From positions 1-64,000 of the forward strand of contig JAUILQ010000024.1 of NCBI GenBank assembly GCA_030433005.1: 64,000 nt of DNA, written 5' to 3'. The translations under genes and the position numbers were made by a program. Positions 1 to 7,795 of the stretch are shown one piece after another (the first letter of the stretch is position 1; every line of letters starts with the position of its first letter). Source of the stretch: Alphaproteobacteria bacterium. Its GTDB lineage: Bacteria > Pseudomonadota > Alphaproteobacteria > Kiloniellales > DSM-21159. The notes beneath the pieces were generated by a model. It made no database searches and was not told the origin of the DNA. It saw only the letters and a list, made by a program, of their open reading frames with translations.

Positions 1-15
1 GAACCACTCTTCCAT
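1..15 (-). CDS. choW: start of ABC permease gene, probably choW (partial)
   Basis: Only the first five codons (M-E-E-W-F) lie in the window. They are preceded on the minus strand by a run of G residues that would serve as a ribosome binding site. The call rests mainly on position: it is the next gene downstream of the choline-binding protein gene choX, where the permease gene choW usually lies. The fragment is too short to confirm by sequence. Confidence 0.35.
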
Positions 16-133
16 GGCGTGCGCCCCCCTGGCGGACCGTCGCGATCAGGCCGGGGCTCGCCGGCGGGGGCGGCCCGCCCTTCCGCGCGCCGGCCGAGCC
101 GTGCGGCAGGAGGGGCGGAGCCGGCCGTCGCCG

Positions 134-160
134 CCCTGTCGCCGTCCGGCGGCGACAGGG
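134..160 (-). other. intergenic hairpin downstream of choX
   Basis: A perfect 10-bp inverted repeat (134-143 with 151-160, 7-nt loop) lies between choX and the presumed choW. It has no U-run. Such hairpins after a binding-protein gene often protect the upstream message and give binding protein in excess over permease; that role is inferred here. Confidence 0.5.
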
Positions 161-193
161 CCGGAGCCCGGGTGCTTGCTTGCCGGCCGGGGC

Positions 194-1153
194 CTAGAGC
201 CCGAGGGCCGACTTGACCGCCGGCAGGCCGGCCTCGCCCTCGACGGTGGTGACGCCGTCCAGCCAGGCGTCGAGCACGCCGGGATTGGCCTTCAGCCAGG
301 CCTCGGCCGCCGCCTCCGGCTGCATGTTGTCGTTGAGGATGCTGGCCATGATCTCGTTCTCCATCTTCAGGGAGAACGTCAGGTTGTTCAGCAGCTGTCC
401 GACATTGGCGCACTCCTCGACGTAGCCGTCGCGGACGTTGGTGTAGACCGTGGCGCCGCCGTAGTTCGGGCCGAACCAGTCGTCGCCGCCCGACAGGTAG
501 ACCATGTCGAAGTTGGCGTTCATGGGGTGCGGCTCCCAGCCCAGGAAGACCACGTCCTCGCCGCGGTTCTTGGCGCGCGCGACCTGCGCCAGCATGCCCT
601 GCTCCGAGGACTCGACGACCTCGAAGCCGTTCAGGCCGAAGGCGTCCTGGTCGATCATGTCGAGGATCAGGCGGTTGCCGTCGTTGCCCGGCTCGATGCC
701 GTAGATCTTGCCGTCGAGCTGATCCTCGAACTCGGCGATGTCGCCGAACGAGGTCAGCCCCTTGTCGGCCGTGCTCTTGAGCGTCGCCAGGGTGTACTTG
801 GCGCCCTCCAGGTTGACGCCGACGACGTCGACCGAGCCGTCCTCGCGGTAGGGCGCGAGATCGGCCTCCATGGTCGGCATCCAGTTGCCGAGGAAGACAT
901 CGACGTCGCCGTTCTTCAGCGACTGGTAGGTCACCGGCACCGACAGCACCTCGGTCTCGGTCTCGTAGCCGAGGCCCTGCAGCACCACCGAGGTCGTCGC
1001 CGTGGTCGCCGTGATGTCGGTCCAGCCGACGTCGGAGAAGACCACGGTCCTGCAGCTGTCCGGCACAGCCGCCCGGGCATCGCCCGTCGAGGCCAGCGCC
1101 GAGACCAGTCCGGCCGCGGCGAGCGCCGCGGAAAGGGTGATGGAGAATCGCAT
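194..1153 (-). CDS. choX: choline ABC transporter substrate-binding protein
   Basis: Periplasmic choline-binding component of a ChoXWV/glycine-betaine type (OpuAC fold) ABC importer, supplying choline for betaine synthesis or catabolism. The ATG at 1153 is chosen because it follows a strong GGGAGG site and opens directly into a signal peptide (MRFSITLSAALAAAG, cleavage near DARA-AV). Motifs typical of the family include VFSDVGWTDITATTAT near the mature N-terminus, GNWMPTMEADL and FLGWEPHPMN, which carry binding-pocket aromatics and acids. The mature length, about 300 residues, fits. The gene is divergent from betI, with a BetI-type palindrome between them, so induction by choline is expected. 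Glycine betaine or carnitine as ligand cannot be excluded. Confidence 0.9.
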   Translation of the reverse strand: MRFSITLSAALAAAGLVSALASTGDARAAVPDSCRTVVFSDVGWTDITATTATTSVVLQGLGYETETEVLSVPVTYQSLKNGDVDVFLGNWMPTMEADLAPYREDGSVDVVGVNLEGAKYTLATLKSTADKGLTSFGDIAEFEDQLDGKIYGIEPGNDGNRLILDMIDQDAFGLNGFEVVESSEQGMLAQVARAKNRGEDVVFLGWEPHPMNANFDMVYLSGGDDWFGPNYGGATVYTNVRDGYVEECANVGQLLNNLTFSLKMENEIMASILNDNMQPEAAAEAWLKANPGVLDAWLDGVTTVEGEAGLPAVKSALGL

Positions 1154-1317
1154 GTTCTGCCTCCCGCTTCTTTTCGTGAACCTGAAAGCCGAGGGGCCGC
1201 CCGCCAGCGACACGTCCGTGCGTCGCGGCTGCCGGTCGTCCCCCGCTTCGGCCCCTGCCGGTCTCACTATCATACCGGCCGGAGCGAAAATCGAGGGCCA
1301 AGCCTAACCGGTTTTTG

Positions 1318-1331
1318 ATTGAACGTTCAAT
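1318..1331. promoter_or_regulatory. BetI-type operator palindrome
   Basis: Perfect 14-bp palindrome ATTGAACGTTCAAT in an AT-rich patch within the choX-betI divergent region, 113 nt before the betI start. It matches the ATTGAACG/CGTTCAAT core I know for BetI operators. BetI (choline-responsive TetR repressor) is encoded next to it, so it probably controls both genes. Confidence 0.8.
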
Positions 1332-1444
1332 AAAAGATCGGAGAGACTTGGCGTGGGAGCGGCGGCATCCGGGGCATCGGGGCCGCCTCGCGTCGCGGCG
1401 GCGAAGCCGCCGGGCGATCCCGCGGAAACCAAGGGAGGCAGAGC

Positions 1445-2044
1445 TTGCCGAAGCTCGGCATGGAAACGCTGCGGCGGCGCCAACTGATCGAGGCGACGAT
1501 CGACACGATCCACGAGGTCGGCTTCGCCAACGCCAGCCTGCAGTCGATCGCCCGACGCGCCGGCGTCTCGCCGGGCCTCGTCGCGCACTACTTCCGCGAC
1601 AAGGAGGGCCTGCTCGAGGCGACGCTGCGCCAGCTTTCCTCCGACCTGGGGCACGGCGCGGCGCGGCGCCTGGCGCAGGCCGCCTCGCCCTACGAGCGGC
1701 TGCTCGCCGTCGTCGAGGCCAACCTCGAGCCCTCTCAGTTCGACCGGCGCATCGCCACGGTCTGGCTCGCCTTCTGGGGCCAGGTCCTGCACTCGCCGCG
1801 TCTCCGACGGGTGCAGATGGTCTACGAGAAGCGGCTGGTCAGCAACCTGCGCCACGCCTTCCGGCGTCTCGTCGCGGACGACGAGGCGGCCCGCCTGGCC
1901 GAGGCCACGGCGGCGCTGATCGACGGGCTCTGGCTGCGCGCGACGCTGTCGGTCGAGCCATCGGACGCCGACGAGGCGCGCGCCACCGTGCGCCGCTTCC
2001 TGCACGGCAACTTGCCGGCGGCGGCGTTGCCGCACGGCGCCTGA
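1445..2044 (+). CDS. betI: TetR-family choline-responsive repressor BetI
   Basis: Transcriptional repressor of choline uptake and betaine synthesis genes. The N-terminus MPKLGMETLRRRQLIEATI and the helix-turn-helix around residues 25-50 (SIARRAGVSPGLVAHYFRDK) are the BetI signature, followed by the C-terminal ligand domain. The start is TTG at 1445, chosen because MPKLGM is conserved in BetI and an AAGGGAGG site stands 8 nt upstream; the ATG at 1460 would remove that conserved end. The length of 199 residues is usual. It is divergent from choX, and the palindrome at 1318-1331 suggests autoregulation. No betA/betB genes are visible here. Confidence 0.92.
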   Translation: MPKLGMETLRRRQLIEATIDTIHEVGFANASLQSIARRAGVSPGLVAHYFRDKEGLLEATLRQLSSDLGHGAARRLAQAASPYERLLAVVEANLEPSQFDRRIATVWLAFWGQVLHSPRLRRVQMVYEKRLVSNLRHAFRRLVADDEAARLAEATAALIDGLWLRATLSVEPSDADEARATVRRFLHGNLPAAALPHGA

Positions 2045-2089
2045 GCGAGGCCACGCGGGGAGACGCCGTGCGGTGACGCCGTCGTGCGG

Positions 2090-2860
2090 TCAGGCCGCCG
2101 TGCGCTCTGCCAGGAAGCGCACGCGCCACGCCTGCTTCAGCGGGTCTTCCTGGCGCTCGATCGGCGCGCGCTGGCGGTCGAATGCGCCGTCCCAGGAAAC
2201 ATCCAGGAAGGCGCAGACCCTGGCGAGCTCGCGCTCGGGTGCCGCGACCACCTCCTCGTAGACCAGGGGCAGGGGCTCGATGCCGGCTTCGGCGAAGTAG
2301 AGCTCCCAGTTGGCGTTCTGCTGGATCACGCCGTGCAGCGCCTCGCGGATCGCACGGCCGTCGTAGGCCGCCTCGCCGCTCGCCACCCCGTTGCTCGTCC
2401 ACTGCCGGGTCTGGCGGGCGTGGACCAGCGAGATCGCCTGGCCGAGCAGGTCGCGCCGGCGGATATGGAGGAAGCGCGGACGCGGCAGGCAACGGCCGAA
2501 CAGTCCGAGCTTGAGGGCGGTGGCGAACTGGTCGAAGTGCGCGTGCAGGCCGAACACGCCGTTCGGCGTCGTGCGCAGCGCGGCGAGCGCGGCGGCATAG
2601 CCCTCGATCGAGCGGTCGTCCGGGTCGTGGCCGGCGCGCTCCAGGAGTTCGCGGTGCGGGCCGGCCGACGGCAGGTACTCCGTCGGCACCCCGAGCACCC
2701 CGGTCGCCGCCAGCAGGCTGGCCAGGTAGGTGCTGCCCGAGCGCCGCGTCGAGCCGAGCACGTAGGCGAGCCGCGGCGTACCGGACCAGCGCGGCTGGTC
2801 GAAGGCCGGGCCGACCAGCGGCTGGTCGCTCGCCCCGCTCACCTGCCCCACCCCGCTCAC
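2090..2860 (-). CDS. Stf0-type sulfotransferase
   Basis: Predicted cytosolic sulfotransferase moving sulfate from PAPS to a carbohydrate or small-molecule acceptor. The 5'-phosphosulfate-binding loop (LGSTRRSGSTYLASLL) near the N-terminus, the PTEYL segment and the later RRRDLLGQAISLVHARQT stretch resemble the Stf0 (trehalose 2-sulfotransferase) family, usually about 250 residues. I take GTG at 2860 as the start: it overlaps the stop of the upstream methyltransferase gene (GTGA) and has GGAAGG 7 nt before it. A longer reading from 2896 would only add a low-complexity tail. Coupling implies the two enzymes act together; the acceptor is unknown. Confidence 0.75.
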   Translation of the reverse strand: MSGVGQVSGASDQPLVGPAFDQPRWSGTPRLAYVLGSTRRSGSTYLASLLAATGVLGVPTEYLPSAGPHRELLERAGHDPDDRSIEGYAAALAALRTTPNGVFGLHAHFDQFATALKLGLFGRCLPRPRFLHIRRRDLLGQAISLVHARQTRQWTSNGVASGEAAYDGRAIREALHGVIQQNANWELYFAEAGIEPLPLVYEEVVAAPERELARVCAFLDVSWDGAFDRQRAPIERQEDPLKQAWRVRFLAERTAA

Positions 2861-3642
2861 GCCTGCGCCTTCCGGAAGATCGCGCCGTAGCGCCACTCCC
2901 AGCCGGGCTCGCGGTCGAAGGCGGGCAGCGACCAGGGCGCGAAGATCAGGCCCGGGCGCAGCTCGCGCCCGTCGGTCGCCACCCGGCGGTCGGTCCAGCC
3001 CTCGTGGATCGCCTCGGCGTTGCGCGTCACCGGCTCGAAGCCGGCTGCGCGCAGGTCGTTCTCGATGCGCTCGCCGTGGAAGCCGCTGGTCACGAACAGC
3101 CCGCTGCAGTAGCGGCCGATGCGCTCGATCGTGCGCGCCTGGTCCGCCGCCTCGACGTAGAGCAGGGCGTTGAGCAGGACCACGAGGTCGTAGCGCTCGC
3201 CGGTCTCGAAGCCGACGAAGCTGCCGGCCGGCAGCCAGGCGACGCGCTGGCGCAGCTCGGAGAGCAGCTCGACGCGCCCCTCGCCGACCGGGCGGAAGAA
3301 GTCGCGCTCCGCCGCGGTCAGCCCGTCCAGGACCGAGGCCGGATAGCGCCCGAGCGCGGCGAACTCGACGAAGCGCGCCTCGGCGTCGCTCGCCGCCACG
3401 CTCAGCGCGATGCCGTCAAAGCGCGGGTCGAGCCGGGCCGCGATCAGGAAGGAATAGACCTCGGCGCCGATCGAGCAGGCGTGGAACAGGACCTGCAGGT
3501 TGGCGCGCCCGAGCGCGGCGAGCTCGTCGAGCAGCGTCGCCAGCAGCGCCCGGTTGCGGAAGAAGGCCGTGGTGCCGATCCGCGATTCGGTCGCCGGCCG
3601 CAGGCGCACCGGCGGCGGCGCCGGCACTTTGTCGAAGGGCAT
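2857..3642 (-). CDS. CheR-like SAM-dependent methyltransferase
   Basis: The protein resembles the SAM-binding half of CheR methyltransferases: ATESRIGTTAFFRN, a Gly/Ser-rich motif I (FHACSIGAEVYSFLIAARL), an acidic motif II (AASDAEARFVEFAALGRYP) and a later DLVVLLNALLYV strand. It lacks the CheR N-terminal helical domain and has no chemotaxis neighbours, so glutamyl methylation of chemoreceptors is unlikely. ATG at 3642 is preferred (GGGGAG upstream) over a TTG at 3684. It is the first gene of a two-gene operon whose second gene is a sulfotransferase, which suggests modification of a shared glycan, lipid or small molecule. That role is inference. Confidence 0.65.
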   Translation of the reverse strand: MPFDKVPAPPPVRLRPATESRIGTTAFFRNRALLATLLDELAALGRANLQVLFHACSIGAEVYSFLIAARLDPRFDGIALSVAASDAEARFVEFAALGRYPASVLDGLTAAERDFFRPVGEGRVELLSELRQRVAWLPAGSFVGFETGERYDLVVLLNALLYVEAADQARTIERIGRYCSGLFVTSGFHGERIENDLRAAGFEPVTRNAEAIHEGWTDRRVATDGRELRPGLIFAPWSLPAFDREPGWEWRYGAIFRKAQA

Positions 3643-3740
3643 GAGCTGGCTCCCCGGAAGACCCGAGGCCGAGGGTGACAGCAAGCGGTGAGCGCTTGGT
3701 TAACGATGATGTCCCCTCTGCCGCCGTCGCCGGCGCCCGG

Positions 3741-4577
3741 TCAGAAGCGCCAGGTCGCCGTCAGGAAGCCCAGGAACTGGTTCGCCGAGCCGGCTTCCTC
3801 GGTCACCGGGCTGTCGGCGGCGTCCTCGAGCAGGCGCTTGTAGATCAGCGTCGGCCCCAGGCTCCAGCTGCGCGACAGCGAATAGGACAGCGAGGCGCGC
3901 AGGCTGACGTCCTGCAGGCCGCCGCGCGGATCGAAGGCCGGCAGACCGCTGGCGGCGGCGCCGGCCGCGCTGACGCCGAAGTAACTCTCCTGGTAGGCCT
4001 CGCTGGCATAGGTCAGACCGGCCCCGAGGTTGAGCGCCAGCGGCCGGGTCAGCACGAAGCCGTTCGAGAGCGATGCCGAGACGAGGTAGCCCTCGTGGCC
4101 GCCGCTCACGTCCTGGCTGAAGGAGAGGATCGCCGAGAAACGCTCGCGGGGGTCCTCGCCGACCGGCAGCACGACCCCGAGGAAGCCGCCGAGCTCGACG
4201 GCCCCCTCGACCTCCGGCAGGGCGTCGACGCGGGCGTCCTCGACGTCGTCGCGCGCGAAGCGGTAGTTGACCAGCGGCCCGCCGACGACCTCCTCCTGCG
4301 GAAAGACGTCGAGCGTCACGCCGGTGCCGCGCGAGGCCAGGCCGTAGCCGCGCCAGCCGAGCCGGAAGCTGGGAGCCGGAATCACCCGGTAGTCGTCGGA
4401 TCCTTCGTAGTCGGGGCCGAGGCCGACACCCAGCGACAGCGAACCGGAGACCGCGTCGGGATCGCGCGCGCGTTCCTCGTCGGACTCCTGCCCGGCCGCC
4501 CCGGCCGCGGCCAGGAGCAGGCCGGCGGCTGCCCCTGCGACGATCCCGGTGATCCTGCCGACACGCCTGCCCGCCAT
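3741..4577 (-). CDS. MipA/OmpV family outer-membrane protein
   Basis: Outer-membrane beta-barrel with a signal peptide (residues 1 to about 30, ending near AAGAAG-QES) and a C-terminal phenylalanine (TATWRF), as expected for Bam-dependent insertion. Family features are GLGPDYEGSDDYRVIPAPS near the start, a central NYRFARDDVEDARVDALPEV block and GPTLIYKRLLEDAADSPV near the end. MipA in E. coli is a scaffold linked to murein synthases; OmpV-type members have other roles, so the function here is open. It sits 116 bp downstream of a clear paralogue in the same orientation. Confidence 0.82.
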   Translation of the reverse strand: MAGRRVGRITGIVAGAAAGLLLAAAGAAGQESDEERARDPDAVSGSLSLGVGLGPDYEGSDDYRVIPAPSFRLGWRGYGLASRGTGVTLDVFPQEEVVGGPLVNYRFARDDVEDARVDALPEVEGAVELGGFLGVVLPVGEDPRERFSAILSFSQDVSGGHEGYLVSASLSNGFVLTRPLALNLGAGLTYASEAYQESYFGVSAAGAAASGLPAFDPRGGLQDVSLRASLSYSLSRSWSLGPTLIYKRLLEDAADSPVTEEAGSANQFLGFLTATWRF

Positions 4578-4693
4578 CCCGCGCTCCCTTCAGCTCTCGA
4601 CCCTGCCGATCGTAGGCTCCTGCTATCGGAGAGCTACGCGTCGGCACAAGGTTCGGATCTGTCGGCGGCCGCGGAGCGGGATCCGGCGGGCGT

Positions 4694-5509
4694 TCAGAAT
4701 CGCCAGGTCGCGCTGAGGAAGCCGGTGAACTGGTTGGCCGAGCCGGCCTCTTCGACGAGGGGGCTGTCCGCCGCGTCGCCGAGCAGGCGGGAGTAGATCA
4801 CCGTCGGTCCGAAGCTCCAGGTCTCCGAGACGTAGAGGTCGAGGGTCGCCTGCAGGCTGACGTCCTTGAAGCCGGCGCCCGGACTGTAGGGCGCAAGTCC
4901 GCTGGCGGCGGCGCCGGCCGGCCCGATGCCGAAGTAGCTCTGCTGATAGTCTTCGCTGGCGTAGGACAGCGAGCCGGCGAGCTCGAGCGCCAGCGGGCGC
5001 AGCAGCACGAAGGTGTTGGAGACCCGGGCGGTCGCCAGCCAGCCGTCGTGGGCACCGCTGACGTCGTGCTGGAAGGTCACCATCGGGATCAGCAACTGGC
5101 GCGGGTCGTCGCCGGTCGGCAGGCGGGCACCGAGGAAGACGCCGGCCTCGAGGGCGCCGTCGACCTCGGGCAGCGCGTCGACGCGCGGATCGGAGACGTC
5201 GTCGCGGGCGAAGCGGTAGTTGAGCAGCGGTCCGGCCAGCAGCTGGCGCTGCGGCGTCACGTCGAACAGCGCGCGCGTGCCCTGGGCGTAGAAGCCGAAG
5301 CCCCGCCACTCCAGGCGGGCCATCGGCACCGGCACGGCCTCGTAGGCGTCCGAGCCCTCGTAGTCCGGCCGGGCGCCGACGCCGAGCGTCAGCGAGCCGC
5401 GCCAGCCTTCGCGCTCGGCGACGCCAGAGTCGTCGGCGACGGCCGGGGTCGCGGCGGCCGCCATGACGGCCGCGAGCAGGCAAAGGATGAGCGAAGTCGC
5501 GCGTGTCAT
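4694..5509 (-). CDS. MipA/OmpV family outer-membrane protein, tandem paralogue
   Basis: Second MipA/OmpV barrel, upstream in the same direction as the one ending at 3741. The two share long blocks (PDYEGSD, NYRFARDDV, RVDALPEV, EEAGSANQF and the ATWRF terminus), so they come from a gene duplication that has since diverged. ATG at 5509 is chosen because it opens a signal peptide (MTRATSLILCLLAAVM, cut near PAVA-DD); longer readings only add arginine-rich low-complexity sequence. 271 residues, a normal family length. A tandem pair may mean dosage or differently regulated surface variants. Confidence 0.82.
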   Translation of the reverse strand: MTRATSLILCLLAAVMAAAATPAVADDSGVAEREGWRGSLTLGVGARPDYEGSDAYEAVPVPMARLEWRGFGFYAQGTRALFDVTPQRQLLAGPLLNYRFARDDVSDPRVDALPEVDGALEAGVFLGARLPTGDDPRQLLIPMVTFQHDVSGAHDGWLATARVSNTFVLLRPLALELAGSLSYASEDYQQSYFGIGPAGAAASGLAPYSPGAGFKDVSLQATLDLYVSETWSFGPTVIYSRLLGDAADSPLVEEAGSANQFTGFLSATWRF

Positions 5510-5717
5510 GGTCGGGCCCCCGGCTTGCCCGTCGGCGTCGGCGGCGGGCGGGTTCGTCACAGGCTGCCGGTAGCGGTCAGCCCTGCAGCGAAAGTCCCCG
5601 CCCCGTCCCGAGGTTCCAGACCGCACCCCACATGGTCGCGCGCAGCTGGCCCGGCGCCTTCGGCGACGCATCGCGGACGCCGCCCGCGCCGCCGAGACTC
5701 GCGTTCCCGCCCCCCGC

Positions 5718-7031
5718 TCAGTTGAAGCCGAGCAGCTGGTCGGGCAGCCAGAGCGCGGTCTCCGGGAAGATCATGACGATCGCCAGCACGACCACCTGCA
5801 GCACGATGAAGGGGATCACGCCCCGGTACATCTGCGGCAGCGTCATCTCCGGCGGCGCGATGCCGCGCAGGTAGAAGATCGCCGGGGCCATCGGCGGCGT
5901 CAGGTAGCTGGTCTGGATCATGATCAGGATCAGCATCGAGAACCACAGCGGGTCGAAGCCGGCCGCGGTCACGAAGGGCATGAACAGCGGCACGAAGATC
6001 AGCAGGATCGAGATCCATTCCAGGAAGAAGCCGGCGATGAACACCAGCCCGAGGAACAGGAAGATCATGCCCCAGGGCCCGAGGTCGACAGCCTCCAGCA
6101 GGTCGCGCATCACGGCCATGCCGCCGGTCGCCGCGAAGACCCCGGTGAACAGGCTGCCGGCGAGCAGGATCAGCATGATCATCGAGGTCACGGTCAGCGT
6201 CTTGACCAGCGCCTCCCAGAAGGTCTTCAGCGTGAAGCGCCGGTACAGCAGGGTCAGCAGGATGGCGCCGACCGCGCCGAGCGCCGCCGCCTCGGTCGGC
6301 GCGGCGATGCCGAGCATGATCGAGCCGAGCACCGCGACGATCATCAGGCTGGGCGGCAGCAGCGCCTTTACGGTGATGACGATCTTCTCGAGCAGCGGGG
6401 TGTCGTCGTCCTCGGCCGGCATGCGCGGGCCGGCTTCCTTGTCGATCGTGCAGTAGACCAGGATGTAGAGGATGTAGAGGCCGGACAGGATCAGGCCCGG
6501 AAAGATCATGCCGACCATCAGGTCGCCGATCGAGACGTTGGCGATCGGGCCCAGCACCACGACGACGACCGACGGCGGGATGATGGTGCCGAGCGAACCG
6601 CCCGCGCAGATCGTGCCGCTGATCAGCGAGTTGCGGTAGCGGTAGCGCATCATCGCCGGGATCGCGAGCAGGCCGACCACGGTCTCGGTGGCGCCGATGA
6701 CGCCGGTCGAGGCGGCGAAGATGATGCACATGCCGACCGTGCCGATGGCGAGGCCGCCGGGCAGCCGGCGCGTCCAGAGGTGGACCGCCGAGAACAGCGA
6801 TTCGGCGATGCCGGAGCGTTCGAGCATCGCGCCCATGAAGACGAACAGCGGCACGGCGGCCAGGACGAAGTTGCTGGCGACGTCCTCGACCTTCTGGGTG
6901 AACTGGAAGAAGGCCGCCATGTCGAAGGTCATGACGCCGAACACGAAGGCCACGCCCATCAGCGAGAAGGCGACCGGAAAGCCCAGGAAGATCAGCAGGA
7001 ACAGGGCCGGGAACATGACGAGGGCTTCCAT
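5718..7031 (-). CDS. TRAP transporter large permease (DctM type)
   Basis: Large membrane subunit of a tripartite ATP-independent periplasmic transporter, a Na+/substrate symporter. 437 residues, almost wholly hydrophobic with about 12-13 membrane segments; it opens FPALFLLIFLGFPVAFSLMG and has family stretches such as TGVIGATETVVG and GTIIPPSVVVVVLGPIANVS. The start is 3 nt after the small-subunit stop, so the two are translationally linked. Order in the operon (DUF6166, dctP, dctQ, dctM on the minus strand) is normal apart from the leading gene. Confidence 0.92.
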   Translation of the reverse strand: MEALVMFPALFLLIFLGFPVAFSLMGVAFVFGVMTFDMAAFFQFTQKVEDVASNFVLAAVPLFVFMGAMLERSGIAESLFSAVHLWTRRLPGGLAIGTVGMCIIFAASTGVIGATETVVGLLAIPAMMRYRYRNSLISGTICAGGSLGTIIPPSVVVVVLGPIANVSIGDLMVGMIFPGLILSGLYILYILVYCTIDKEAGPRMPAEDDDTPLLEKIVITVKALLPPSLMIVAVLGSIMLGIAAPTEAAALGAVGAILLTLLYRRFTLKTFWEALVKTLTVTSMIMLILLAGSLFTGVFAATGGMAVMRDLLEAVDLGPWGMIFLFLGLVFIAGFFLEWISILLIFVPLFMPFVTAAGFDPLWFSMLILIMIQTSYLTPPMAPAIFYLRGIAPPEMTLPQMYRGVIPFIVLQVVVLAIVMIFPETALWLPDQLLGFN

Positions 7032-7034
7032 GGC

Positions 7035-7634
7035 TCAGCCCTCCTGTCGGCCGGCGTGGGCGCGGCGGTAGTGCGGATCGTCGAGGCGCTCGGCGGCGAC
7101 GATCGGCCGCTCGCGCTCGTCGGGATCCGGGTCGATGGGCCGGCCGATCAGCACGGCGACGCTCTTGAGAATCTCGGCGACGACCTGCAGGCCGAGCAGC
7201 ACGAAGCTCGAGGCGATGACCACCCGCAGCGGCCAGATCGGCGGGTTCCAGGCCGACTGTCCGGTGCGCTCGCCGCTCTCCAGGGCGCGCAGGGCGTAGT
7301 CCGCCAGGGCGTCGCTGAGCAGCACCAGGAACGGCAGCAGCAGGAACAGGTAGAAGGTGAGGTCCAGCCCGGCGCGCCACTTGCGCGGCAGCTTGGCGTA
7401 GATCAGGTCGATGCGGATATGCCCGCCGCGCTGCAGCGTGATCGCCGCGCCCAGCAGGAAATGCGCGCCGGTCAGGCTGTAGCCGAGTTCGAAGGCCCAG
7501 ATCGTCGGCTCGAGCAGCACGTAGCGGGCGAAGACGTCGTAGACGGTGGCAAGCGCCAGCGGCAGCACGATCAGCGCCGTCACGTAGCCGACGCTGCCGG
7601 TGACGCGCTCGATGATCTGGACGAGCGATCGCAT
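7035..7634 (-). CDS. TRAP transporter small permease (DctQ type)
   Basis: Small four-helix membrane subunit that pairs with DctM. Hydrophobic segments fall near residues 15-35, 50-70, 90-115 and 135-160, with the usual amphipathic WAFELGYSLTGAHFLLGAA and HIRIDLIY segments. The start ATG has a GAGGAAA site upstream. It is separated from the binding-protein gene by about 160 nt holding a strong hairpin. The polar C-terminal tail (residues 165-199) is low in similarity to anything I recognise. Confidence 0.88.
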   Translation of the reverse strand: MRSLVQIIERVTGSVGYVTALIVLPLALATVYDVFARYVLLEPTIWAFELGYSLTGAHFLLGAAITLQRGGHIRIDLIYAKLPRKWRAGLDLTFYLFLLLPFLVLLSDALADYALRALESGERTGQSAWNPPIWPLRVVIASSFVLLGLQVVAEILKSVAVLIGRPIDPDPDERERPIVAAERLDDPHYRRAHAGRQEG

Positions 7635-7720
7635 GAAGGGGGATTTCCTCGGAACTATGTGGCCGGGCCGCCGCGACCCGGAACGGCCGGACGACCGACG
7701 GCCGGGCCGGGACGGCAGGA

Positions 7721-7749
7721 GGGCGGCGGGCCTCTGCGGCCCGCCGCCC
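7721..7749 (-). other. hairpin between dctP and dctQ
   Basis: A perfect 12-bp stem (7721-7732 with 7738-7749, 5-nt loop), extendable outward by GGCAG/CTGCC. It lies downstream of the binding-protein gene and before the membrane genes, with no U-run. It likely stabilises the dctP message or attenuates transcription so binding protein exceeds permease; this is inferred from position. Confidence 0.55.
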
Positions 7750-7795
7750 CTGCCGGAACGACGCCCGGTCTAGGCCATGCCAGTCTAGGCGATGC

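Noticed and set aside
16-193. Small genes in the GC-rich left edge
   Set aside because: Frames there are arginine/proline-rich with no motif; the hairpin and the choX-choW spacing explain the stretch.
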